Positions 11,611 through 22,729 of a stretch of DNA of 64,000 bases are shown piece after piece (within the stretch, counting starts at the first letter, position 1; every line of letters starts with the position of its first letter). The notes under the pieces are model-generated. The model ran no database searches. It was not told the DNA's origin and worked only from the letters and a program-made list of their open reading frames with translations. Position numbers and translations under genes: made by a program. The stretch spans positions 40,821,013 to 40,885,012 of the forward strand of contig CM055870.1 in the NCBI GenBank assembly GCA_029582165.1, given 5' to 3'. Source of the DNA: Portulaca oleracea. Taxonomy: Eukaryota; Streptophyta; Magnoliopsida; Caryophyllales; Portulacaceae.

Positions 11611-12479
11611 CTAATTATTCTCCCTTTTCATTGATCAAAATTTTTATCGACCCTCACAAAAAATGTTGTTCAGAAAGTGAAAATAATAATCTTTTTATTT
11701 GAGCTTGTTTTATCATTTGTTTGAGTTGCTTAGTATCTAGCCTGGTAAAAATTAATACCAACATCGGACCAACCTTAGATGTTTAAAATCATTAGGCATG
11801 ATATGTTAGTGTGATCATTTTTGTGCTCTTCTTGGCCTATATTTGTAGAAAACTAGTGAATCAGCAGTAGTTGATGAGGGAGAGGTAACCATTGATCAAA
11901 CCACAATGATTCACTCCACAATAGTGGAGTTTGGACAACCAGATGCGGCTTCCAAAGAAGTAGAGCCTTCACCATCTCAGGTTATTTCTTCAAATTATGA
12001 CTATTTCGATATTTTATTGTTGCTTTTATTTTTTGGTATGGTATGTACTGGCTTCTGATGGTTATCTTCATAACATGATATCAGGTTTGAAGCATACATA
12101 TGTTGATATTTGCAGTCACTTCAAGATTGACTGCTTTTGCCGCTTTGTTTTAAAAGTCTCTGAGGAATCAGGAATCATGTACAAGGATGACTCTTTTTTG
12201 CCTAATTGATTGATAGGATCTACCGTTTTGGTTATAAGGGTATATGTATTTGGTGATGATTGATATGCATACATTCAGACACAAATACATCTGTTGTTGG
12301 TCGAACAACTTTTATGAACGTAAAGTATATGGTTGTTACTTTTTTCGGCCATTTTGAAATTTTAAATTAATTCTTATAGTCTCCTGAATATATTTTAAGA
12401 ATTTACTACTTGTGTCAATTATTGTTTAGTTTTTATAATTTCTATAAAAAAGTTTAAAATTAATTAAAAGGATTGTGTT
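11611..12479 (+). other. Downstream part of the MULE, no further gene
   Basis: 11611-11925 matches the minus-strand copy (3907-4220, inverted). An exon-like stretch continues to about 11980 (SAVVDEGEVTIDQ-type reading). Beyond 12000 no protein is recognised. Confidence 0.4.
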
Positions 12480-13211
12480 ATTACCGGGAAACTTAAAAAA
12501 AAGGAATAAGAACAAGAAAAGGGAAAGGAAATAACATGGAAGAAAACAAAAAAAAAACTTGTATGAGATAAAATGGAAGAGATGATTGAATAGAAAGTGA
12601 ACGAATTGAAAAGAAAATAAAAACGGTGAAGAAAAAAAGGAGTACATAATAATAAGGAAAAAGGCAATAAAAAATAATTGAATGACATAAAAAGGGGAAG
12701 AAAATGGAAAAGGCGGGGGATTGACATAATAGGGAGTGAAAGAAATGAAGGAAAATAAAAAAAATATTGGAGTAGTCTGACCTGCTATAGCAGTTTAGAA
12801 TAGTAGACTGGGCATTAAATAGAAAAGGTGGTGGTATGAAAGGAGTAAAAAAAACTTGGTGGTAAATTGGACACATTTTAAACAACTTAGTGGTACACCA
12901 AGCCAAGAACTCGAAACAAACATGCATTTAATGACACACAGCCTAGAAACAAAGAAGAGAAGAAGAAGAAACGCAACATAGAAGTCAAATACACAATGAA
13001 ACTAAAAGCTACCCAGAAAATTGAATTCAAAACTTTAAAGCATGCAACAAACAAAGCTCAGAAATCAACCAAGAGCCCGGAATGTCAAATAACTAGAGAT
13101 TAAATAAATTGAAGATTCAAAAATTTCATTCCAACCCAAATCCCTTGAGAAAATGAACAAACCTCCAAATCAGGAAATTAGCAAAGGCATAAACAAAAGC
13201 CCCTCACTAAT
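12480..13211 (-). repeat. Right inverted arm of the MULE derivative
   Basis: Reverse complement of 9830-10578, with scattered differences and small indels. The stretch 12483-12780 is strongly purine-biased on the plus strand. Confidence 0.8.
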
Positions 13212-14340
13212 CAATTAAAATCCACCAACATCCGCAAGCCCACGGGCATCACAATAATCGCAACTTGACGATACAGACGGGACAATCTCCAGATCTAAAC
13301 TCATTTTATTCGAGTAGCAGACCAGATAGCAAGCGGGCCATCGGCAAAATTCATGGTTGTAAATCTGTTCAGAAAGAGGAGAAGAAGAAAATCTGAGCAT
13401 ATCCACACTTCAGTCATGTATCTGAATGCAAGTGAGACTCCTAATTCAACTAATTCGTACAGTGAGAATCATGCAAAACACCATGTCAATTCGTACCGCC
13501 CAGATTCTTCTTTATCTTAGTATGTTTATTTTCTGTCTGCTTATTGTTATTTCTTTTTCCTTCCGACCGATAGGAAACGTCAGAATATATCTTTTTTATT
13601 TTGTTTAACGGGTCGAAGAAAGAAAGATACTTTGAATATTTTTCTATTTACTTTTTATCTGTTCGAAAAAAAATCCCCTTTCCTTAAGGATATTCAATAA
13701 ACAATAAAAGTGGAAATTCAAGTTTCCTTCCCGCGTACATTCTCCATCACATTGTAGGAACAAAAATATGGGATGCATGGATATAGAAATAATTGGTACA
13801 TGAAGCCATGATCCAATAGATATATCGAAATTTTATTCTTATTTGATAGATAAGATTTCCATTTTGGAATCAAAGAAAGATATTGAAAATGACTTATGAT
13901 TTGGAATAAAAGTTCTCCTCTCGAGGAAGGAAGAGAATAGCCAATTTATTCCTATAGAATAGCTAGGAACACAAAGTTTTAATCGGAAATATCGACAAAT
14001 TTATGTAGAGTTTAACAGAAAAAAAAGGTCAACTGTTCCAATTTAATCTCTATCAAATTTGAATATAAGAATAGCGGATATAGTCATGATTCAATAGGTC
14101 AGGTCCACTTACTTTTTCATTTGTTGATATCAAATCTTTCCATTCCAATGGATTTGATTGAAATAATGGAAAATAGAGGAATATTTGGTGATTCGAGAGA
14201 CGACTTATCTTATCATTATTCATTATAATTAATAAAAGTTCAAATTTATTCCTCCTCTTTATAACTACTATAGTATAACTTATTATACTTATACAGTTAC
14301 TTTATATTTTATATACAGTTGCTTACTTTTTTGTACTTTT
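13212..14340. other. Spacer; 13560-14280 has plastid-like character
   Basis: No gene is recognised. From about 13560 the composition and phrasing (short runs of A/T, motifs such as CCTTTCCTTAAGGATATTC and TTCATTTGTTGATATCAAATC) resemble plastid intergenic DNA, so a nuclear insertion of plastid DNA is possible. This is an impression of style, not a match. Confidence 0.25.
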
Positions 14341-15286
14341 AAAAAAACTCTATTTCTGGGCTAAGGGAGAGTGCAACGATGGCGATGAGTTGCGGGCGGG
14401 TGGCGATGATGATCGATGGCGGCTATGGGGCGATGTACGCATAGTGACAGATAGAACGGTGAGGAGGTTGTGGGGAGCTGCGTTGGTGAACCATAAAATT
14501 AGGGATTAGTAATCTCTTTAGGTTAAATTACTTGTAAATTTTTTATTTCCCTGCTAATTTACTTTAATATCCGCTTTTGGGGGGAAATCAAAATTTTCAA
14601 GTAAAATTTTCCCCCTACTTCCAATGTTTCAATTAAAAATTTCCCTCAATCTTAAAATTATAACTAAAATGTTAAACTTCCCTCCTAACATTCAAATTGA
14701 ATTCCTAGTTTTAAAAATAACACTCTTGAAAAATTTGTAACTAATATTTGTTGAAAATAAGTGATTATTATTCATAATTTATTATTGCATAATTTATTTT
14801 AAATTTATATTACGTTGAACTTATCTTAATTTCTAAAAAATAAAATCTAAAAACCAGATTATCATCTATAATTGCTTTTAGAACTTGGTTAGTCGTTATC
14901 ATTGAACTTGTCTAAATTATACCAAAAAATATAATGTAAAAAATAATTATTTTTTGAACTTACTCACGAGAAGTTCCATACTTCTTCTAATAAAAAAAAA
15001 GTAATGTTATCAATCTCAATAACATACTGTGTTTGATCGACCATCAGGTCGATCCATCACATAACAAGTTACAATACTTTCGTTAATGGTTGCAATACTT
15101 CTACTAGCAAACCAATATAATGTCTTACATCTCGGCAATTGGTAGCAGTAGCTTCAATCTCAACGACTTAGGTAATATGACAAGCCAAAACACATTTAAA
15201 AATTGCATTTCAACAAAAACTTAAGAATAATATTGTACCCGTACTAAAAAAAACACACTAGTCAATGTCAAATTAAAAACAATATT
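14341..15286. other. Spacer, nothing recognised
   Basis: A short GC-rich patch (14370-14490) is surrounded by AT-rich DNA. No coding frame or repeat partner was seen. Confidence 0.4.
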
Positions 15287-15329
15287 CACTACAACAGTCA
15301 ACAGGGTTGCTAATTTATGATCCTTCTAA

Positions 15330-15640
15330 ACGGTCTTAAATCAGCTTGAACGGTCGCTCGGCAGGGTTGGCGACCGTTCATTTGCGACCGTTCAGGACGG
15401 TCGCATCTCAATAGTCGTTTGGGGAATCGGGCGACCGTTCATTTGAACTGTCGCTAATTAACGACCGTTAATGAATGGTCGCAAAGGTGGGCGACTGTTC
15501 ATGAACGGTCGCTAATTAGCAATCTTTCAATGAACGGTGGTCCGCTTTTGTGACCGTTCATTAATGGTCGACAGAATTTGTGACTGTTCAGTAACGACCA
15601 TTAATTAGCGACCGTTCAAATGAACGGTCACCCGATTCAC
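15330..15640. repeat. CACTA subterminal repeats (GCGACCGTTCA)
   Basis: At least a dozen direct and inverted copies of a decamer-like motif, GCGACCGTTCA/TGAACGGTCGC, with small variations. In this superfamily such repeats are binding sites for the element's own DNA-binding protein. Weak copies (AACAGTCGCAAACAGTA) continue to about 15850. Confidence 0.75.
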
Positions 15641-15949
15641 TTTTTTTAAATTTTTTTTCCTTGAGGGTTTCCCTAAAATAATATTTAAAGAATATATTTG
15701 AAGTATAAGCGCCAAACAGTCATAAAATGAACAGTCGCAAACAGTAATATATATATGAAAATGAACGGTCGCAAACAGTAGTATATACATATAAAGTCAA
15801 CTGTCGCAAACAGTAATATATATATATATAAAGTCAATAGTCGCAAAATATATTACATATCCCAAAAGTTAGTTTTTATAGTTGTCCTGACAAACACTAC
15901 GAAGAAGAGTCATTAATGAAATTGGAGGGAGAGAATTGACCGCTAGATG

Positions 15950-17940
15950 GCGTCCCCTGCTGCTGTTGATTTTGTTCTACTTAGGACAATATTCCTTCAA
16001 GTTGGATGAACATTTGCTGGTATTGGGAGAGTTGACTCCTAAAAGACTGTGTTTCAGCTACCATGGAGGTATAAGCAGATGGGGCAGCGGTGGTGGATGA
16101 GGAAGAAGATCCCTAACCATTGTGGCGTGCACAGCGGGGCGACCTTTCATAAAACATGCCCGTCGAGGATCCCAGGCCGTAGACAGACTGATTCTTGATA
16201 GAGAACCCACCAGCGACATTGTAGAACACCGTGTTGGCTTCCACAGAATTGGGGTCCACGCCTGCTGCAGCTACTTGCTCAAGATATTCATTCTGCAAAT
16301 GATCAACATTAACGATAATGAGTAACCACAACTACATGATGAAGATGTATCTCATTTATGGTAATGAACTAAAGGTAAAGCAAAGTGGTCAAGTTGTTTG
16401 TTATCAAAGCACATTATTAATAGATGCCACAACTAAGGTAATATAGGGAGAGTTACATAGAAACTTCAGCAGAGTTTCCTCTATAATATGGACTATCCCA
16501 AATTCATATTACGAAACATTAACCTGCAAATGACAATATAAACTCAACTTGTAGAATAAGGGATCACATGCCCACTTTACCACAACGAACAACAATTTCA
16601 CACTTCGATTAATCCTATCGAGCCATACGCTCGTTTCTAAACATAACTTAAACATTCAAACTTACAACAACAATTCTAACATATACAATCAAGTAACAAT
16701 ATACGGTCACACGCCGATTAATCCTATCGAGCCACACGCTCGTTTCTAAACGTAAGTTAAACAATCCCTTCCAACACCAATTCCAACACATACAATCAAG
16801 TAACCATATACGACCACACGCTCGTTTCTAAACATAAGTTAAACAATCCAACTTCCAACACCAATTCCAACACATACGATCAAGTAGCAATATACGGCCA
16901 CACGCCGATTAATCCTATCGAGCCACAAGCTCGTTTCTAAACATAAGTTAAACAATCCAACTTCCAACACCAATTCCAACACATACAATCAAGTAACAAT
17001 ATATGGCCACGCGCCGATTAATCCTATCGAGCCACACGCTCGTTTATAAACATAAATTACACATTCAATTTTCAACAACAATTCCAACATATAATCAAGT
17101 AACCATATACGACCACACGCCGATTAATCCTATCGAGCCACACGCTCGTTTCTAAACACAAGTTACACCTTCAATTTTCAACAACATTTCGAACATATAA
17201 TCAAGTAACTAACTTTAGAAGAAAATTACTTACATAAACTTTGGCCGCCTTCGGGTCACTCCATTGCTTGTTACCGTGGGCGTCTTGCTTACAATGATAA
17301 TGCTCTATGATGTCCGCAGGGGATGGATGGATCCCGTCACTAGCTAGGAATATATCTAGAAACATTACAGATATAACCTTAGAATTTGTATTGATGAAAA
17401 TCGTCAAAGTAAAAGATCATTGGAGACTTACCAGTTTACGCAAGTATTTACCGGCAGACATCGAGCCACCGTAGTGCAAATTCTGTGTCAGGGCTTTGTT
17501 TCGATTCGCCGTGTATGCCTCGACCCGACGCTTATAGTCCTCTGCCTCTCGTAAAGCCCACATCCTTGCCCGAATTTCCATTGACAAATGGAAGATTGGT
17601 TTGTTCCTTGGGGTCTTTTTCTCCTGGTAGACCAGGCCCTTAAGGATGTCGCTGAATTTGTTGTGCCACATATTGAAGACTTCCTTAGCCAGGTCCATTT
17701 CATACTCGAACCGTTGCTACAATAACAAATAAAACAAAAAAACACATAATTACTGTGCTATATATACTAACAAATTCCAAATAAAATAATTAGGTTCCGA
17801 AGGATTGTATTCTTACATAGAAAATGACCAATAAACCATTTTATGTCCATCTTCCATTGAACCGGCGCAAATAGCCTCCCCTTGGTAATGGGATTTTAAA
17901 CTCTCCGACACGACCTTCGTTACCTCATGCATGGAGAACC
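15950..17940 (-). pseudogene. CACTA-associated plant transposase (Ptta/En/Spm family), partial
   Basis: Reading on the minus strand, the exons give a helical region MDLAKEVFNMWHNKF (17698 on), NRNKALTQNLHYGGS (about 17510-17460), then HPSPADIIEHYHCKQDAHG (about 17330-17270) with WSDPKAAKVY. Next comes VYGLGSSTGMFYE (about 16180), and finally a Gln/Ser-rich coiled tail near 16080-15955. This order matches the conserved C-terminal half of the En/Spm-linked plant transposase family (PF03004 type), which binds element ends rather than carrying the DDE site. Introns separate the blocks; the largest holds a minisatellite. The upstream exons are absent, and an in-frame stop near 15985 ends the tail. 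Probably non-functional. Confidence 0.65.
16590..17205. repeat. Minisatellite of about 110 bp in a CACTA intron
   Basis: There are six copies of a unit containing CCGATTAATCCTATCGAGCC, then ACACGCTCGTTTCTAAAC, then CAATCAAGTAACMATATACG. The ACGCTCGTTT landmark recurs near 16629, 16738, 16819, 16930, 17038 and 17145. Units are 107-111 bp except the third interval (about 81 bp), where the CCGATTAATCC part is deleted. Confidence 0.85.
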
Positions 17941-18240
17941 TACAAGAAACGAGCAACAAGTGAGAGTGTCGCAATATTTATTAATTATTATGTATTGACC
18001 AAAATTAAAGTTGACATACCAGTCTTCCCCCCTAATGAGGGGGGGTCCTTGGGTCGGATGGGTCGGGAGGTACACCGGGCTGGATCTTCCACAACGGGGA
18101 TGGTGGGGCCATGGCGTATTGTTAAGTTGCACTATAATAACCAATAATTGACCGCACAAAAAATGAATTATAAAGTCTTTTACATTTGATGCATGCAGTG
18201 AGTAATCAAATAACAATCACGCAAACGAATTCATTTAAAA

Positions 18241-18774
18241 CCATGGGCCGAATTAATGGACCTTCTGGAGTCCAACACGGACTGTGTTGGGCCTGAGAAG
18301 CACGCCGTTACGTTAAGTCGGCCTTTTAGGGTTTTGAACCTTTCCCTAAGTTTTCTAAACACTATATAAAGTGGTCTCTGTGAGAGATTATAACACACCA
18401 ACTGCCTAAGACTCTTAGAGAGATACCAGGGTGATTTCCTGAGTTCCTCTCTCTTTTAGTTTGCAGTTCTTATTTTAGGAAACATTCTCTGTTTCCCGAA
18501 ACATTCACATATACCAAATACATACATCTTAGATTGAGATTCATCTCGATCGGGTCGATCTAGCAATCGGGTTCCCGGAGTGCTGCGTGGACTTTTCAGT
18601 AGAGGGTTTCAACATTGGAATCTGGAAGGTCAACCTCTTCTTCAGCCAGAATTAGCGATCAGGTATAATTACTAAAGCCTCTGCAATTGTTGTGATTAAT
18701 TGTTTATAACCGTTATGAATATTTCGCCAATTAATTTGTATCTGTTTAGGAAATAGACAACCTGAAACCTAACA
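18241..18774 (+). repeat. Truncated Copia LTR
   Basis: Homologous to 456-979 of the first LTR, from CCATGGG through the TATA box (CTATATAAAG, near 18362) to the end CCTAACA. The U3 start is missing, and one CCAACACGGACTGTGTTGG palindrome is kept. It joins a CACTA element on the left and an Athila-like LTR on the right. Confidence 0.8.
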
Positions 18775-18799
18775 CCATCAACTCGCATGGAAATCTAGG

Positions 18800-19840
18800 G
18801 CGTTACACTAATCATCTCACTAATCACCCTAATCCCACTAATATAGACCTAATCCTCCATTAGGAGCCCTAATCATCCCTTAACCATAAGAGAACTTAGC
18901 CTAGCATATTAATAAAACACTAATCAAGGCAATTAAAGAGAAGAAGATTGAGAATAACAACTTACTAAAGTTGAAGAACGAGAAAGAACGCAGAAGAATT
19001 CGGAAATACATCGCTAACAAAGAACTTGAATTAATTCTTGAAAGTCTTATAAAGTAATTAACACTAATCTCTGCTAAGAGAGGAATTAAGATGCTAAACC
19101 TAAAATAAAACTCAGAAAAATTCAGGTAAAAGATGATGTAAAGATGTCTCTTAAAGTTATATATACTTGTGTTACAAAACCGACCCAAAACACGCCGTTC
19201 AAGCCCGTTGATTAGCGCATATCAAGGGGGCACTGACGTGACGTCAGAAGTCACGACCGCGACCCTGAAGAAACCCAGGATTCCTCTTTGTTTTCCCGCA
19301 AACCTCACAGGCGTAACCAAGGTTGGTCACGACCGTGAGGTACTTCTTGGAAGTCCTAGCTCTAGGAGGTCACAGTCGTGACCATGAGTTTCACGGCCGT
19401 GAGGTCTTCTTCGTGTGAAATCCAGGGCTTAGGGTATCACGACAGTGCAAGTGTTGGTCACGATCGTGACCCCTCTTCTGTCTCTAATGCTCTTACCGTC
19501 CTTCATTTGGCCACCAAGGATCACTGAGGTCACGACCGTGAGGTGGATGGTCACGGCCGTGACCCTACTAATGAAGGGTTTTTCATTGGTTTCTTCTTTT
19601 AGTACCGAGATTGAGGCTTGGTTATCCTTCTCTAAGGCTGGGTTTCTTCGGGAAGACCCGACTCCTTTGCTTTTAGGCCCGAATTGGCCTCGTTTAACGC
19701 ACTTTTGACCGCAAGTGTCTAAAGCTCTAAGAATCTTCAAAAGAAAGAAAAAGAAGTAAAAAGACTAATAAACAACTAACGAAACGAGTAAAAACCTAAG
19801 GTAAAAGGAACATAATTAGGCTCAAAACCGAGCCTAAACA
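18800..19840 (-). repeat. 3' LTR of an Athila-like Gypsy element, truncated
   Basis: On the minus strand it begins TGTTTAGGCTCGG, as does the LTR at 21124-22729, and it shares its blocks: the palindrome cluster (19225-19565), the TATATATA at about 19158 and the ACTAATC..CCTAATCC stretch at 18820-18880. The end that should match 21124-21690 is missing, removed or replaced at the Copia LTR junction. Confidence 0.65.
19225..19565. promoter_or_regulatory. Palindrome cluster GGTCACGACCGTGACC in LTR U3
   Basis: Six or seven perfect or near-perfect palindromes of the form GTCACG-NN-CGTGAC (for example 19325-19340, 19456-19472, 19528-19543, 19548-19564). They lie upstream, in minus-strand sense, of the TATA sequence near 19158. 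Spacing and position suggest a U3 regulatory array. Confidence 0.5.
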
Positions 19841-20224
19841 AAAGGACGATCTGTTCATCATCTACATTGCCCTCCTATGGGAGCCAGTCAATACCAGATC
19901 GTGCATTATGCACCAATTGGCGAGCATCAGCACCTTCACGTCAAAGTCCAATGTTGGAATGGGGCACATCATCTATGTTATCCTTGTGCGCACTGATTAT
20001 CAAAGCTACTTGAACCAGTATCATCCTCACGGTGTCGTTGCAGATTTCATACCTTAAGGTTGCTGTAGCAGATGATGTGGATGAGTTTTTCACCTCCGTA
20101 ATCTACTTCAACTATTAGGAGGTCTTGAATTCCGCCATATCTTGTGACAATCTATCGATGGCCTTAAGAATGTAGTTCACATTCTCCCCTCCTAACGGCT
20201 CCTACACAACTCTTGAATCGCTAC

Positions 20225-20885
20225 CCCATTAGCACGGATTCTCGGCCATCTGTGCTAGAAGAGCATCCGCTTCTTCAGGAGTGTTGTTGAGGAACTGGCC
20301 ACTAGATGCATTGTCGATCATCTGTCTAGTGGCCCTGCTGACTCCATTGTAAAACGTGTGAGTCAGTAGATGCGGTGATAGCTCGTGGTGTGGGCACGCT
20401 CTCTAAAGGCTCTTGAAGCGCTCCCATGCATCGTAGAGGGACTCTCTGGGCTCTTGAGTGAAGTTCATCAATAGAGTCCTGAGCTTGGCAGTCTCCTGAG
20501 GTGGAAAGAACCTCTTCAAGAAGGTAGAGCTGAGGGACTCCCAAGTGGTGAAGGTGTTCCTCGGGCAATTATCCAGCCATGTCTTGGCCTTCCCGCCTAG
20601 AGAAAGTAGGAAGAACCGCATCTGGAGGTACTCGTCGGAGATGTCGTTCATCTTGATCATTCCACATCGCTCTAGAAAATTGTAGATGTGTTCCAGCAGC
20701 TTCTCAGTCTTTAGCCCATGGAACTAAGCTTGCTCGATGTAGTTAAGGTAGGCTGGCTTGAAGTCAAACGTGACATTGTTGGCCAAGGTGGGTGAGACAA
20801 TAGCAGAGTTGCCCCAGCGGCTGCTGGTGAAGTATTTGATAGCAAGGTAAGGGACAGAGGTAGCGGTGGCTGTGGCTCTTCTGCC
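20225..20885 (-). pseudogene. gag of Athila-like Gypsy element, broken
   Basis: On the minus strand the reading contains FDFKPAYLNYIEQA, then LRFFLLSLGGKAKTWL-like and LSSTFLKRFFPPQETAKLR, then ESLYDAWERFKSL and CPHHELSPHLLTHTFYNGV. This is the order of the retrotransposon gag domain in the Athila/Tat group. Two in-frame stops (near 20728 and 20403) and a frame change near 20790 interrupt it. There is no zinc knuckle or pol downstream. Confidence in gag is high and in the exact subgroup moderate. Confidence 0.75.
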
Positions 20886-21100
20886 ATGGATTGTCGTTGG
20901 CGCCTCCTACGGCTGTTTGCGAAGTTCTATCAAGATGTGCGTTCGATCTCGGGATCAATCGGAAAAACCGACTGATCTCTCCTGCGCATGCACTCAAACA
21001 ACAACCAAAATCACAGACCTAGGGTCCACACTACACCTACGACTAGGACGTACCAACTCAAAACTAACAAAGACTTAACAAAAACACTAGGAAGCGCAAC

Positions 21101-21118
21101 TCCCCGGCAACGGCGCCA
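21101..21118 (-). other. Primer binding site, Asp-tRNA type
   Basis: The minus strand reads TGGCGCCGTTGCCGGGGA a few bases after the LTR end. This is the tRNA-Asp primer site known from Athila-type elements and supports that assignment. Confidence 0.75.
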
Positions 21119-21123
21119 AAATT

Positions 21124-22729
21124 TGTTTAACGTTTTCCTATGGTCTAGGACAACGGTCGTATCGACTCGAGGAGTTGGGGCTCTAATATTCAGGTTCAGT
21201 CTTTGGTCTCAAGGGAGGTTTTAGTAACAGGGAATTTGTATCAATTTTGAGTAAGGTTTAAATCTAATAAGGAGAAATAAGGGCTCGGGGGTAATACGGG
21301 GCCAACCTAGTGAAAGACTAAACATGTATTTCGTGGTTTTAGGAACAATCGGTATTCGGTTATCGGGCATGAGAATTGCATGCATACTAAGCCATTATCG
21401 ATTTCCCCCTCTCGGGTGGTAAATCGATACTTACTTCCCATGCATACGCTAGCATCGCTTTCCCCCTCTCAGGTGGTAAATCGATACTTATTTCCCAAAG
21501 TTCGACATCACTCTCGCATATGACGGACCTTGATAGTATTCAAACGCAATTCTAGCTAATCGATTCCAAAATCCCTCTTACGAGTGGATTAGGAATCAAT
21601 TAATTTTGTCTCTATCTCCAACTCGATGTTTGGGGGAGAGTTCATAACCTCTCGGCACCAAAAATCTCCAACACTAAGTAGAAATAGAGGGAGGACACCA
21701 AATTACCTCATTAATTGCCCTAATCCCGCTAATCTATGCCTAATTCTCCATTAAGGGGCCTAATTACCCCTAACCCTAAGGTGCTTAGCTACTCATAATT
21801 GTAATGAACAAAAACTCATAGATGAAGACTAGGTTTATCATGATTCTAGAACAACAATCCAAAACTAGCATAAAACTAACAATGAAAGCAATTAAGAATA
21901 ATAACTAAAGCAATACCAATAATCAGAGGTGAAAATCTGAGAAAGGGAACAAGAATACTCACTATTAGTGTTTGGAGAGGCAAGGAACAAGAAAGAAACC
22001 ATTTGCAATCAAGAACTTCAATAATCAGTAGCAAATTACATTAAACTTGATGGAAGAGTAATTAACAACCTAATTTTTGATTAAGAGAGAGCTAAAAGTT
22101 CAAAAGCATAAACTACAAAACCTAGAAAGTAAAGAGTACTATCGAAATTAGGGGAATTACAATATATACTTGGGAGAAATTTTCCAAAACGCAATCATTT
22201 TGGCCGAAAATAATCGGTAGAACAGGGTTGTCACGAGCGTGACACAAGTGGTCACGGCCTTGATGCCTGGATAAATTCGAAGAACATCGTTGGGTTCACA
22301 TCCCTCACGGGCGTGACATGTGAGGGTCACGACCTTGAGGGGTCTTCTGGTGGGAGGCGCTCTCTACATGTCACGGTCGTGACCCAACCCTTGTTCCGTC
22401 CATAGCTCTTTTTCCTGTTCCTTTGGTTGCTAAGGCACAATGGGGGTCACGGTCGTGACTCCCCTGCTGAAGGCTTGTTTTCTTGGTTCTTCTTCGGGAT
22501 CATGGCTTGGCTCTTTTTCATCTCAGGTCAGGTCTTCTCGAGATGCCCCGATCCTTCTACACTTTGGCCCAAATTGGCCTCGTTTTGCGCACTTTTCCTC
22601 CACAAGCATTCAAAAGCTGAGAAATCTACAAAAGAAGGAAAATAACATAAAAATACTAATATTTACCCACGTAACCGAGGAAAATGCCAAGGGAAAAGGA
22701 CGCATTTAGGTCGAACCCGAGCCTAAACA
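21124..22729 (-). repeat. 5' LTR of the Athila-like element, 1.6 kb
   Basis: On the minus strand it runs from TGTTTAGGCTCGG (22729) to ...CGTTAAACA (21124) and is followed by the primer site. A TATA-like TATATATTG is near 22170. A palindrome cluster (22230-22465) lies upstream of it. A direct repeat of TTTCCCCCTCT..GGTGGTAAATCGATACTTA is present at 21400 and 21460. Confidence 0.7.
22230..22465. promoter_or_regulatory. Palindrome cluster in the 5' LTR U3
   Basis: There are five to six copies of TCACG-NN-CGTGA type palindromes, for example GTCACGAGCGTGAC near 22232, CTCACGGGCGTGAC near 22305, GTCACGGTCGTGAC near 22370 and again near 22447. They sit upstream of the TATA-like site, as in the 3' LTR. 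Confidence 0.5.

Larger units (their letters stand above)
9830..13211 (+). mobile_element. MULE derivative with about 740-bp inverted arms
   Basis: Two long inverted arms (9830-10578 and 12480-13211) enclose 1.9 kb that holds only the C-terminal third of a MULE transposase and a downstream stretch. The outer ends read ATTAGTGAGGGGCTTTTG on both sides (inverted), the inner ends GTTTCCCGGTAAT. No matching 9-bp target duplication is visible at these limits, so the real transposon ends may lie inside the arms near 10155 and 12913, where the match to 7030-7148 stops. Confidence 0.65.
15287..18240 (-). mobile_element. CACTA (En/Spm) element, 3' end and partial gene
   Basis: The left border is CACTACAACAG, a CACTA terminus, followed by a dense array of GCGACCGTTCA-type subterminal repeats (15330-15640). 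A minus-strand gene of the plant Ptta/En/Spm protein family follows. The other end is missing: at 18241 the sequence switches to a Copia LTR fragment. The bases before 15287 are ATT, a possible half of the 3-bp target duplication. Confidence 0.75.
19841..21123 (-). mobile_element. Internal region of an Athila-like element, pol deleted
   Basis: Only about 1.3 kb lies between the two LTRs: primer site, leader and a gag remnant. No protease, reverse transcriptase or integrase is present. The purine run expected before the 3' LTR is not clear. The element is non-autonomous by deletion. Confidence 0.65.

Noticed and set aside
18785..18812. TAGGGCGTTACAC resembling the chromovirus LTR end GGGGCGTTACA
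   Set aside because: The match is only about ten bases, with no LTR upstream and no primer site downstream.
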